This document shows positions 1 through 7,256 of a stretch of 48,511 nucleotides of DNA, piece by piece. This DNA is from a virus: the IMG/VR virus record IMGVR_UViG_3300047384_000444, positions 1-48,511 of that record, one strand, 5' to 3'. The first letter of the stretch is position 1. Each line of letters begins with the position of its first letter. The translations under genes and the position numbers were made by a program. The notes under the pieces are model-generated. The model was not told the origin of the DNA. It did no database searches and saw only the letters and a program-made list of their open reading frames with translations.

Positions 1-324
1 TCATTTTTGAGACAAAAGCGCCTTTAATTCTTTTAGATTTATTTCAATATTCGATATAATAGTCTCCGGTAATTTTGGTACCTGGTAGGTAGAACCTTCT
101 TCCCTGGCAATTTCTTGCGAAGAGGCATCGTCGCGCATGAGCCAGTTTAGATCTACGTCTGAGAAATACTCAATCGTCTTATTGATGAATTCCACAGGCG
201 GTGTTCTGCTGCCTTTAATATATTGACTTATAGAAACTTTGTTCCAGTCAATTTCCTCCGCAAATTTTGTTTGCGTGATCTTCCGCTCTTTCAGCAATAG
301 CCCAACCTTTCTACCAAATTCCAT
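1..324 (-). CDS. CI/Cro-type HTH repressor
   Basis: This 107-aa protein has an XRE-family helix-turn-helix at about residues 6-60 (KERKITQTKFAEEIDW followed by SISQYIKGSRTPP), the pattern of phage CI/Cro proteins. The C-terminal part (65-107) is short and carries no recognisable peptidase, so it is not a LexA/CI protein that cleaves itself. The gene is divergent from the early operon, and two near-identical 16-bp palindromes lie in the 90-bp gap between them. The likely role is the lysogeny repressor, which would bind those operators and shut the rightward early promoter. The stop codon is at the first base of the window. How it is induced cannot be seen. Confidence 0.85.
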   Translation of the reverse strand: MEFGRKVGLLLKERKITQTKFAEEIDWNKVSISQYIKGSRTPPVEFINKTIEYFSDVDLNWLMRDDASSQEIAREEGSTYQVPKLPETIISNIEINLKELKALLSQK

Positions 325-342
325 ATTTAGATTGATTATAAA

Positions 343-388
343 TTAGCATATACGCTAATTATATCTTGTTTGTTAGCACATACGTTAA
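343..388. promoter_or_regulatory. Two repressor operators (16-bp palindromes, 30 bp apart)
   Basis: Two imperfect palindromes, TTAGCATATACGCTAA (343-358) and TTAGCACATACGTTAA (373-388), share the consensus TTAGCAYATACGYTAA. Their starts are exactly 30 bp apart, about three helical turns, so bound dimers would sit on the same DNA face. The second overlaps the space between the -33 and -7 elements of the rightward promoter. They are the natural binding sites for the adjacent repressor. Confidence 0.75.
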
Positions 389-396
389 TATATTTG
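366..396 (+). promoter_or_regulatory. Early rightward promoter
   Basis: An exact Bacteroidota -7 element, TATATTTG (389-396), is preceded about 20 bp upstream by TTGTTTG (366-372), a fair -33 element. The right-hand operator (373-388) lies between them, so repressor binding would block RNA polymerase. Transcription would start near 402, a few bases before the first early gene. Confidence 0.65.
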
Positions 397-414
397 TGAA
401 ACAAAATAACACAA

Positions 415-684
415 TTGAAAACAAAAGTAAACAAGTTAGCGGAGTTGTACAATATGCGTCCGCATAAAGCGAAGGACATTGTTTCCAAGATAGATAAGTA
501 CCTGCCTAGCACCTACACAGATGATATAATTGAACGCTGTAAGGAGGCAGATATAGTTGTGAATTCTCAAAAGGTTAGATACGTAAAAAATTTCATCAGA
601 AAAGATGCAGCGGTTCTTAAGGTCATTCTCGAATTCGCACGCGAGAAAGAAAAGGAACATAAAGAGCTGGAGGCAATAGAATAA
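415..684 (+). CDS. Small early protein, possible Cro-like or excisionase-like regulator
   Basis: First gene of the rightward early operon. It encodes 89 aa from a TTG start at 415; an in-frame ATG at 454 is an alternative that removes 13 residues. The protein is basic and helical; residues 6-20 (KLAELYNMRPHKAKD) could form a winged or ordinary helix-turn-helix, and the C-terminus is charged (AREKEKEHKE). Position directly across from the repressor is where Cro or excisionase genes usually sit, but no family is recognised, so the regulatory role is inferred from place alone. Confidence 0.6.
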   Translation: MKTKVNKLAELYNMRPHKAKDIVSKIDKYLPSTYTDDIIERCKEADIVVNSQKVRYVKNFIRKDAAVLKVILEFAREKEKEHKELEAIE

Positions 685-701
685 TCAAATCAAATTTCAA
701 T

Positions 702-1277
702 ATGACTACAACAACTACTCCCGGAATTCGAGTATATCCAGGCCTGCTATGCAGCTCCATCGAATTCTTTAATGGCCACACCGGCAAATTCAAGGTTCTA
801 AGCGGCGGCAGCGTGAAAGAGTTCAAAGATGCGCCCTACAGTTATCACCAGATTCTAAAAGAAGCAATTCAAGAAGAGCCTGAAACAGAAAAGATTTTAT
901 TCGAATGGTACCCGAAATCTGAGCTTAAGCGATTAATCCAGTTTGGAAGCTGCAGGTTTGGCGGATTGGATTTCGTGCCCGATGTGACTGACTCCAAATT
1001 ACAAAAAGGAGAATACAGCCCATGTGCGGCCCGGGAATTTTGTCCTGGTGCCGGGATCTTGTGCCAGGCTCCACGTTACAACGATGTGAAGCTCTCCTTT
1101 ACCGAAGTGAAAGTATTGAAGGCTCTGGCCACTACCGATACGAATGAAAATATTGCTTTTAAGCTGACTATGCCACTGGGGACTTTTCACCTCCTGAAGA
1201 AAAAGCTGTATCAAAAATTAGGAATACAAACAAAACCGGAAGCGGCGCTCATTGCCCGTGACCTAAACCTTCTTTAG
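702..1277 (+). CDS. LuxR/GerE-type HTH transcription regulator
   Basis: This 191-aa protein ends in a GerE/LuxR-type DNA-binding domain at about residues 127-191: LSFTEVKVLKALATTDTNENIAFKL starts the motif and KLGIQTKPEAALIARDL closes it. The N-terminal 120 residues are not a known sensor domain but hold a cysteine group (C83, then three cysteines around 108-121) that might bind metal. It is followed by a strong terminator, so it forms a short transcript with the preceding gene. As the only clear activator-type regulator in the window, it is a candidate to control later phage promoters; that link is inference. Confidence 0.75.
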   Translation: MTTTTTPGIRVYPGLLCSSIEFFNGHTGKFKVLSGGSVKEFKDAPYSYHQILKEAIQEEPETEKILFEWYPKSELKRLIQFGSCRFGGLDFVPDVTDSKLQKGEYSPCAAREFCPGAGILCQAPRYNDVKLSFTEVKVLKALATTDTNENIAFKLTMPLGTFHLLKKKLYQKLGIQTKPEAALIARDLNLL

Positions 1278-1342
1278 CCACGGCTAAATACCACGTTCTT
1301 TCAATTACCCAACACTTTTTAATAAGTGTTGTTGCTGAGTAA

Positions 1343-1372
1343 GGCTCGTACCCTACTACGGGCCTTTTTTTT
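1343..1372 (+). terminator. Intrinsic terminator after the first early genes
   Basis: The stem GGCTCGTA (1343-1350) pairs with TACGGGCC (1357-1364) over a CCCTAC loop, with one G-T wobble, and eight T follow. A smaller hairpin, AACACTT/AAGTGTT (1311-1330), sits just upstream, and a 14-bp palindrome TTAGCCACGGCTAA (1274-1287) overlaps the stop codon of the regulator gene. Transcription past this point may need antitermination or read-through. Confidence 0.8.
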
Positions 1373-1401
1373 AAAAGAGTACTAATTCAAAATCAAATAC
1401 T

Positions 1402-1665
1402 ATGACTACAACAGCAGAAATTGGCCAGGCCAAAGACGTAAAGTTCCTCCAGGAGTTGGAGAAAATTTTCTCTCATCCTTTTAACGCTAAGATCTATCCG
1501 GGTGCTAACGGTGAAGTTGAAAAAGCCAGGGTGAATACAGATCAGGAAATTTCCGGAGAACGGTTGCTTTCGATTATCGAACTGGCTGGATCCAACAAAC
1601 TGAACTTAACGGTGGCTAGATCTGGTGCCGGACTTAAAATTTTATTCTCCAAAAACAAAAAATAA
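1402..1665 (+). CDS. Hypothetical early protein
   Basis: An 87-aa protein of unknown family. It begins MTTTAEIGQ, like several neighbours (genes at 702, 6513 and 7032 also start MTT), and has an AATCAAAT leader just before the ATG. The C-terminal half (GERLLSIIELAGSNKLNLTVARSG) looks like a small alpha/beta fold. It lies alone between two terminator-like hairpins. No function can be assigned. Confidence 0.6.
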   Translation: MTTTAEIGQAKDVKFLQELEKIFSHPFNAKIYPGANGEVEKARVNTDQEISGERLLSIIELAGSNKLNLTVARSGAGLKILFSKNKK

Positions 1666-1672
1666 TTGGAGG

Positions 1673-1700
1673 GCTCGCTTCCCCTACGGCGGGCTTTCCT
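1673..1700 (+). terminator. Weak terminator-like hairpin
   Basis: GCTCGC (1673-1678) pairs with GCGGGC (1689-1694) around a CCCCTACG-containing loop, followed by TTTCCTCT. It closely resembles the stronger terminator at 1343-1372, including the CCCTAC loop, but the T-tract is interrupted, so termination is probably partial. Confidence 0.45.
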
Positions 1701-1715
1701 CTAAAATCAACAATA

Positions 1716-1949
1716 ATGGCAAATAATAGATTACTTCTTTACTCAATTCTGTGGAACCGAATGACTGGCATTTCCGGTGAATATGAAGGACATGTAATTG
1801 ATTCGGATGATGGAGAAAACGATACCCTTGATGAAGCCCGAACGAATGTAGCAACATCGCTACAAGAAACCATTGATGAGTTAATTCTTTTGAAACGTGA
1901 AGTGGAAAAGGAACCAATGAAAAAGCTAAAAAAAAACTACCTAGAGTAA
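1716..1949 (+). CDS. Hypothetical early protein
   Basis: A 77-aa protein with a hydrophobic start (MANNRLLLYSILWNRM), an acidic middle and a basic C-terminus. Residues 43-66 form a plausible amphipathic helix. Its stop codon overlaps the next start (TAATG), so the two genes are translationally coupled. No family recognised. Confidence 0.6.
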   Translation: MANNRLLLYSILWNRMTGISGEYEGHVIDSDDGENDTLDEARTNVATSLQETIDELILLKREVEKEPMKKLKKNYLE

Positions 1950-2284
1950 TGGCTATCAAAAAAATTAAAGTCCAGGTCACGCGTACAGATGAGTACGTCG
2001 TTGAAATTGACGAGGCAATTTACAATGAAGAATGGAGGGAAAAATTTGCAACTGTTTTCTGGCCACTTGAAAGTACAGAGGACATTGCCCAGGATCTCGC
2101 ACAAAAGCAAATGATATCCGGACAGGGTTTCTGGGAAGGATACGGCTTTGTGAAACAAGATGGAAGGCTTTGGTTCCCCATTCATGCACAGAAAGCTACT
2201 GAAGGTTTGAATGTGCGAGTGATCAGTAAGGAAGACTACGAATTTGATATTGAAGAAATAATTGAATCTGAAGTACAAAATTAA
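1949..2284 (+). CDS. Hypothetical early protein, acidic C-terminus
   Basis: A 111-aa protein that starts inside the stop codon of the preceding gene. The N-terminus (KKIKVQVTRTDEYVVEIDE) reads as a beta hairpin, the centre holds aromatic residues (FWEGYGFVKQDGRLWFP) and the tail is strongly acidic. The lone beta-rich shape and early position are common for small host-takeover proteins, but no function can be named. Confidence 0.6.
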   Translation: MAIKKIKVQVTRTDEYVVEIDEAIYNEEWREKFATVFWPLESTEDIAQDLAQKQMISGQGFWEGYGFVKQDGRLWFPIHAQKATEGLNVRVISKEDYEFDIEEIIESEVQN

Positions 2285-2294
2285 CTCAAGAACT

Positions 2295-2501
2295 ATGTCT
2301 GTCCCCATACGATTACTAAGATCAAAAATAAATTTCCTGAATGCTCAATTAGCGGGCTACCATGATTGTGGCTTCTTTTCCCCCGAAGAGATCGCAACAC
2401 TGGCAGCTCCTATTGCCCCCCAGGTTCAGGAGCTACATGAAGAATTAATCCGATTACAAGAAAAGCAAAATACCGGTGCTTTAACCCCCGAAAGACTGTA
2501 G
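2295..2501 (+). CDS. Hypothetical small protein upstream of primase
   Basis: A 68-aa protein from ATG 2295 (MSVPIRLLRSKINFL). A longer reading from 2262 overlaps the previous gene and is less likely. The C-terminal half (QVQELHEELIRLQEK) is a clear short coiled coil. It ends five bases before the primase start and is likely co-translated with it. Function unknown. Confidence 0.6.
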   Translation: MSVPIRLLRSKINFLNAQLAGYHDCGFFSPEEIATLAAPIAPQVQELHEELIRLQEKQNTGALTPERL

Positions 2502-2505
2502 AACT

Positions 2506-5500
2506 ATGCCCTTTATCAAACCAGACATTGTAGAAAAAGTTTTTGAGACTTCAGATTTAGTTGACGTCATCAAGGACTATGTGGCGCTGAAGAAATCAGG
2601 GGCAACCTTGAAAGGCCTCAGTCCTTTTGTAGATGAGAATTCCCCCAGTTTTATGGTGTCTCCATCAAAAGGGATCTGGAAATGTTTTTCCTCCGGGAAA
2701 GGTGGTAATCATGCCGTTTCTTTCCTTAAAGCTAAAGAGGGCTTTTCTTATATCCAGGCTATTGAACACCTTGCTAAAAAATATTCAATCACCATTGAAT
2801 ATGATGATAGCGAATATGCCAAAGAGTGGCAGGAAAAAGAAGAAAAGCGCGAAGAGCTGCGTCCGCTCCTGGAGAGTGTGATTAGGAAATATGAGGAAGA
2901 ATTTGAAAAGCTTCCGGAAGATCACCCGGCCAAGATCGAGGTTTATCAAAAAAGAAAGTACACTCCCGAAATCGTTGACCGCTACAGGATTGGTTATGCT
3001 CCAGGCAGGAAATTCATTTACGATTTGTGTGTGGAAAATGGCAGAAAACTAGATGCCATGGAGCTAGGATTGATAAGTGAGAACGGTGATAAATGGTATG
3101 ACCGGGTAGTTTATCCGCTTATTGACCGTAAAGGAACCAGCTTTTTCCCTGTCGGTTTAGCCGGCCGCCGGTTGACTGAGGATAAGAAGTATGCAAAATG
3201 GATGAACTCTGCAGACAGTGAGCTGTACAAGAAAGATCTCTTTTGGTATGGCCTTGACAAGGCAAGGGAGTCCATTGTAAAACGTGGTGAAGCCTGGTTA
3301 GTTGAGGGCTACAATGATGTAATTGCCTGGCAGGAAAATGGGATCCCGAATACCATTGCTTCCTGTGGAACTGCCATTGCCAGGAAACAAATGAAAGCCC
3401 TCAAGAAACTCGCAGATAAAATCATCTTCTGTTTTGATCCGGATGGTGCCGGGAAAGCTGCTATGCTAAAATATATTCCGGAGTTTATTCGCCAGGGCTT
3501 TCGTGTGCAGATGGTTTTTTTATTCCCAACGCTGGATCCCGATGATTTTGTGAGGTTCTGGGCTCCTTCCATAGAAAAATACGGGCTCAAGGAATTAGGA
3601 ATAAATGTGGAATTCAGGGATGACGGATTCAAATTCCTTATGGAAGAGAGCTTCAAAGGAAAGGATGAAGTAGATATCGCCAAAGAGGCCAAGGAATTAG
3701 CAGGAGTGATCGCCACTATTGAAGACGAAGCTATGCGCGGGATCTATACCGACTGGCTGGCTAAAGAAAGCGGCGTGAAGCTCTCGCAGGTAAAATCCTA
3801 TTTAAAAATAAATTCTGAAGAGAAAAAGAAGATTAGACTGTCCCCCGAAGAGGATGAATTTTACCGTCTCCCCCCGACGGTAAAAGAACCTCTGAACAAA
3901 TTGAAGCCGGTGATAGACAAGTATCAGCTGTTCATGGCTAATAATCAAATCTGGGTGCAGGGAAAAGACGGGCCACCTTATTCTTTTAGGTCTGTTTCTA
4001 ATTTCACAATAGAGATTATTCAGCACATGCAGGATGAAAAATTTCCTATGAAACTGGTACGTGTAAAGAATGTTCATGGAATGGAGCGCATTTTCGATAT
4101 GCAGTCGAGCGACATGAATTCGCCTATGGCTTTTGAAAATGCAGTGACAGCTCACGGGAATTTCCGTTGGAAAGGTGGCCGTAACGAACATGAACTGCTC
4201 AAGACCTTTTTGTTTGACGGAATGGGAACCGGTCGAAAAATAGATGTTTTGGGATGGCAGCCCGAAGGGTTCTGGGTGTGGAACAACAAAATATCTGTTC
4301 CCTCCGGAGAACAAGTTGAACTGGACGCAAACGGTGTCTTCGAAAAAGATGGTGTTTCCTATTACATTCCGTCGGCCAACACCATATACCGGTCGAATAT
4401 ATACAAGTATGAAGCACAGAAGAAAGTTGTTTGTATAGAACCTGCAGTGACTTTCCAGCTTTATACTTCCCAGGTATTGAAGGTTCACCGTAAGCATGGG
4501 ATGATGGGAATTTTGTTTGCTGTGGCCAGTATGTTCCAGGACATCGTGGTTTCGGAACTAAGTTTTTTCCCTATGCTATTTCTGTTTGGCCCGGCTTCTT
4601 CCGGAAAGGATCAGCTGGCCGATGTATGTCAAAGTTTCTTTGGCAATCCGCAGACAGCCATTAACCTGGAAGGCGGGGTTTCGACCATTAAAGCCCAGGT
4701 TCGGGAATTTGCCCAGTTCATGAATACGATCTCCCAACTTTCAGAATACAAAAACGGGGATCCTAAACTGGATGGGGTTTTAAAAGGACTGTGGGACAGA
4801 CGGGGATATAAGCGGGGAAACATTGATAGCCATGTTGGAACCGAAAGTATTCCCATTCTCTCTGCAGTATTGATGACCGGCAACTATGCTCCAGACCAGG
4901 AAGCACTTATTACCAGGTTTATTTGGGAGTTTATGGACAAAACTATTTTCTCTGACGAGGAAATAAAAGAATATGAGAAGCTAAGCGATATGACCAAAAA
5001 GGGGATCAGCGCTTTTACCGATCAATTCCTGAAGCACAGGGCGGCCGTAAAAAACAATTTCAAATATAAATTCAGGGAATTCAAGGCTACGCTTGGGCAA
5101 CGACGTCCGGAGGCGGTTAGTAGAATGGTGGCCAACCTTTCTGTGCTGGGCACATTCTACCAGATGTTCCAAAATGAAATGGAATTCACTTTTACGCACC
5201 AGGAAATGATGGCGCATTTCGAGGAAACTATCGACAAGCAAATGAATAAGATGAGCAGCGCGAGCATAATAAACCGCTGGTGGGATTGCTGGCTTGCTTC
5301 TATGCGTGGAACCATGGCCGATCAGCTTAGAGTTCATCAGGATTTCAAAATATCTGGAGACAAAATCTTTTTCAATTTCACAAGCTGCTATAACAGGATC
5401 TCTCGGCAGTGGTTTTCTCAATATAAAGAGAGCGCTCCTGGGAAGAGTGTAATGATGGAAGCTTTGCAGAATGACGAATCCTGGATAGAAAAGAAGAAAG

Positions 5501-5724
5501 GGGAGCGCCTGGCACCGGGAAGAGACTCAAGGAGTACCAGCGTGTATGTGGTAGACCTTCACAAGATCCCAGTAGAAGAAGAGCTCCAGTTCGCACTTGA
5601 TTTTCAGCTTAATGAAAATTCGCTTTTTGCGAACCAGGGCGGCGACGAGCATAATTCATCTCGACCCCCTGCGACCCCCAATAAAAAAATAAACGGTGAG
5701 AAGGGTGATGAGCTGCCGTTTTGA
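2506..5724 (+). CDS. Primase-helicase (DnaG-like N-terminus, Toprim, C-terminal ATPase)
   Basis: This 1072-aa replication protein has three parts. Residues 1-100 match the DnaG CHC2 zinc-finger region in spacing, but three of the four metal ligands are replaced (S39, V42, S63; only C60 remains), as I recall for flavobacterial host DnaG. A Toprim domain follows with E267 (VEGYND) and the D311-x-D313 motif (FDPDGAGKAA). The C-terminal part contains a Walker A motif, GPASSGKD at 695-702, and resembles DUF927/superfamily-3-type phage helicases. It should make primers and unwind DNA at the phage origin, and the iteron cluster starts at its stop codon. The last residues, GDELPF, resemble the acidic tip of single-strand binding protein. 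No separate DnaB-type helicase is present. Confidence 0.85.
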   Translation: MPFIKPDIVEKVFETSDLVDVIKDYVALKKSGATLKGLSPFVDENSPSFMVSPSKGIWKCFSSGKGGNHAVSFLKAKEGFSYIQAIEHLAKKYSITIEYDDSEYAKEWQEKEEKREELRPLLESVIRKYEEEFEKLPEDHPAKIEVYQKRKYTPEIVDRYRIGYAPGRKFIYDLCVENGRKLDAMELGLISENGDKWYDRVVYPLIDRKGTSFFPVGLAGRRLTEDKKYAKWMNSADSELYKKDLFWYGLDKARESIVKRGEAWLVEGYNDVIAWQENGIPNTIASCGTAIARKQMKALKKLADKIIFCFDPDGAGKAAMLKYIPEFIRQGFRVQMVFLFPTLDPDDFVRFWAPSIEKYGLKELGINVEFRDDGFKFLMEESFKGKDEVDIAKEAKELAGVIATIEDEAMRGIYTDWLAKESGVKLSQVKSYLKINSEEKKKIRLSPEEDEFYRLPPTVKEPLNKLKPVIDKYQLFMANNQIWVQGKDGPPYSFRSVSNFTIEIIQHMQDEKFPMKLVRVKNVHGMERIFDMQSSDMNSPMAFENAVTAHGNFRWKGGRNEHELLKTFLFDGMGTGRKIDVLGWQPEGFWVWNNKISVPSGEQVELDANGVFEKDGVSYYIPSANTIYRSNIYKYEAQKKVVCIEPAVTFQLYTSQVLKVHRKHGMMGILFAVASMFQDIVVSELSFFPMLFLFGPASSGKDQLADVCQSFFGNPQTAINLEGGVSTIKAQVREFAQFMNTISQLSEYKNGDPKLDGVLKGLWDRRGYKRGNIDSHVGTESIPILSAVLMTGNYAPDQEALITRFIWEFMDKTIFSDEEIKEYEKLSDMTKKGISAFTDQFLKHRAAVKNNFKYKFREFKATLGQRRPEAVSRMVANLSVLGTFYQMFQNEMEFTFTHQEMMAHFEETIDKQMNKMSSASIINRWWDCWLASMRGTMADQLRVHQDFKISGDKIFFNFTSCYNRISRQWFSQYKESAPGKSVMMEALQNDESWIEKKKGERLAPGRDSRSTSVYVVDLHKIPVEEELQFALDFQLNENSLFANQGGDEHNSSRPPATPNKKINGEKGDELPF

Positions 5725-5901
5725 GTTTCCAACACATCAACACATTATTTAAATAATTAAGAATGAAAAAGTTAAGTATTAAAAAAGGTGTTGAAAGTGT
5801 GTTGAATGTGTTGGAATGTGTTGGAAGAGGTTTTGAGTTTCAAACACAATCAACACATAAACCGAAATAAGTTACTGAAAATGAGGTGTGTGGATGTGTT
5901 G
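5719..5901. repeat. Iteron cluster, candidate replication origin
   Basis: Eight exact copies of GTGTTG or its complement CAACAC lie within about 175 bp: plus-strand copies at 5788, 5799, 5808, 5818 and 5896, minus-strand copies at 5730, 5738 and 5851. Two long direct repeats, TTTTGAGTTTC followed by an A/C-rich block (5719-5745 and 5831-5858), flank the inner run, where copies recur about every 10 bp. An AT-rich stretch (5747-5787) lies between. The first repeat contains the primase stop codon. TGTGGATGT (5889-5897) is two bases from a reversed DnaA box. This layout, beside a primase and a DnaA-like gene, is typical of an iteron-type origin. Confidence 0.65.
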
Positions 5902-5952
5902 AAACAGACAATAGGAATTAACTATAACGCGAGAGCAACTAAATTTTTTTCA

Positions 5953-6237
5953 ATGGAACTAAATGTAAAATTCAGACAGGCAGTACCGGCAGACTTAAAA
6001 ACGGGTCCCCGGACTCTTAATGTCGGACAGACCTATGCCATTACTAAAGATGATGGAAAAACCGTGAATGGAGTTTTCTCTTTACGAGGAGATGAAGATC
6101 CTTTCATTTTGAAATACTACCTGGATCACGGCTGGCTCCTGGTCCCTGAAAACGATCCAAGTTTTGTGGAGTGGATCCAGGACAACGAGGAGCAGCTATC
6201 CTTGAATACTGATTACATGGAACTAAATCAACAATAA
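5953..6237 (+). CDS. Hypothetical phage protein
   Basis: A 94-aa protein read from ATG 5953 (MELNVKFRQAVPADLK). The open frame extends upstream to 5806, but that part runs through the iteron repeats and is probably not translated. The protein is acidic, with an aromatic-rich middle (FILKYYLDHGWLLVPENDPSF). Its start lies about 50 bp after the last iteron. No family recognised. Confidence 0.6.
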   Translation: MELNVKFRQAVPADLKTGPRTLNVGQTYAITKDDGKTVNGVFSLRGDEDPFILKYYLDHGWLLVPENDPSFVEWIQDNEEQLSLNTDYMELNQQ

Positions 6238-6239
6238 TT

Positions 6240-6419
6240 ATGAACTACAACCCTATAGAAATCGCACTCATCTTGGGGAACTGCAAAACCAAAGATGAAG
6301 TATACCAGGCATGCACAAGCTTTAGGTATCTCATTGACAATGCCAAGCAAAAACATAAACATCTTATGGAGCGCCTGTCCTGCAAAAGGATCAAATATAT
6401 AATTGAAAAACAAAACTGA
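6240..6419 (+). CDS. Small helical protein
   Basis: A 59-aa reading frame starting three bases after the preceding stop and ending in a TGATG overlap with the next frame. The sequence (MNYNPIEIALILGNCKTKDE, then a basic helical half) is plausible as a small soluble protein. Tight spacing on both sides and matching orientation are the main support; there is no family match. Confidence 0.5.
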   Translation: MNYNPIEIALILGNCKTKDEVYQACTSFRYLIDNAKQKHKHLMERLSCKRIKYIIEKQN

Positions 6420-6493
6420 TGCAGGAAATAGTCACTGGAGTGGTACTGGGGATCATCCTTTACCATGCCTTCTTTAAAAATTCAAATCAATAA
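6419..6493 (+). CDS. Tiny membrane peptide
   Basis: A 24-codon frame, MQEIVTGVVLGIILYHAFFK plus four residues, whose ATG overlaps the preceding stop (TGATG). The central 15 residues are hydrophobic enough for one membrane helix, and the end is basic. Coupled tiny membrane peptides occur in phage early regions, but this could also be chance. Confidence 0.4.
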   Translation: MQEIVTGVVLGIILYHAFFKNSNQ

Positions 6494-6512
6494 ATAATCA
6501 AATATAAGCACT

Positions 6513-7004
6513 ATGACTACAATTCGCACTTCAGAATTAAAAGCCTTAAAAAAAGAAGTTGAGAGGGAATTTGATATTCCAGATTTATCATCTAAAAAAA
6601 GATCCGTAAAATATATTTTGGCCCGATCCATTTACTTTAAAATAGTGAGAACCCGTACTGGATTTTCCTATGAGGCCATAGGAAAATTAGCAAACAAGGA
6701 TCACGCAGCAGTCTTCTTTTCGATACAAAAATTTGAAGAATATTTAGAAGCTTATCCTGAATGTGAAAATATATTCAAAAAGCTTTCGGGTAATGAAATC
6801 ATTTTCTCTGATGGTGACGGCTGGAAAAAATATGAGAAAGCTCTCAAGCAAATAGAATCTCTTAAGAACGCCTTGAAGTTAGCCAAAAAAGGGTCCTATA
6901 AGACCTCACACAAACGGCTGTTCGAAATTTTAGATAGTGTTCCAGAAAAACATGTTGAAACCGTCTATACCAGGTTAGAGCCTATAGTAAAAATGCTTCC
7001 GTAA
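6513..7004 (+). CDS. DnaA domain IV-like DNA-binding protein, candidate replication initiator
   Basis: In this 163-aa protein, residues 30-80 align by eye with DnaA domain IV, the DnaA-box-binding helix-turn-helix: VKYILARSIY corresponds to the LAR-containing helix, and FSYEAIGKLANKDHAAV to the signature S-x-x-x-IG-x-x-x-x-x-RDHTTV. The AAA+ ATPase part of DnaA is absent. The remaining 80 residues are basic and helical. It lies 600 bp downstream of the iteron cluster and after the primase, so it may recognise the origin and recruit replication proteins. An AATCAAAT leader precedes the ATG. It could instead be a transcription factor or a competitor of host DnaA. Confidence 0.7.
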   Translation: MTTIRTSELKALKKEVEREFDIPDLSSKKRSVKYILARSIYFKIVRTRTGFSYEAIGKLANKDHAAVFFSIQKFEEYLEAYPECENIFKKLSGNEIIFSDGDGWKKYEKALKQIESLKNALKLAKKGSYKTSHKRLFEILDSVPEKHVETVYTRLEPIVKMLP

Positions 7005-7031
7005 ATAATTTATCAATAATCAAATTTTAAT

Positions 7032-7253
7032 ATGACTATGACTACAGCAAACACATTAAGAAAAATTGGAACGAGCTTAGGAAATCTCATTCCTGCAGGC
7101 TTCTCCTTTAGCCTCATTATTTTCCCAAAGGACCGCCCGGGACTGGGCTGCTACATTTCTACTGCAGACCGGAACCATTCAGTTCACGCGCTTCGCACAG
7201 CTGCCGTGAGACTGCAGAGAAATGAAACCACTAAACCAATTGAAAGTAATTAG
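7032..7253 (+). CDS. Hypothetical small protein
   Basis: A 73-aa protein starting MTMTTANTLRKIG after an AATCAAATTTT leader (7018-7028). The middle is hydrophobic (GNLIPAGFSFSLIIFPKDRP), which may form a buried beta hairpin rather than a membrane helix. It ends four bases before the next start and is surely in the same operon. No family recognised. Confidence 0.55.
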   Translation: MTMTTANTLRKIGTSLGNLIPAGFSFSLIIFPKDRPGLGCYISTADRNHSVHALRTAAVRLQRNETTKPIESN

Positions 7254-7256
7254 GCT

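Noticed and set aside
3802-4497. 231-codon minus-strand ORF inside the primase gene
   Set aside because: It is a shadow of the primase coding frame; the plus-strand protein is continuous with recognised motifs on both sides.
5763-5870. 35-aa ORF (MKKLSIKKGVESVLNVLECV...) between primase and the next gene
   Set aside because: It runs through the iteron repeats, and its Val, Leu and Glu run is simply the translation of GTGTTGAA copies. The repeats explain the sequence better than a protein.
6228-6466. Two minus-strand ORFs of 61 and 73 codons
   Set aside because: They lie opposite the plus-strand frames 6240-6419 and 6419-6493, which are coupled by stop-start overlaps and follow the operon direction.
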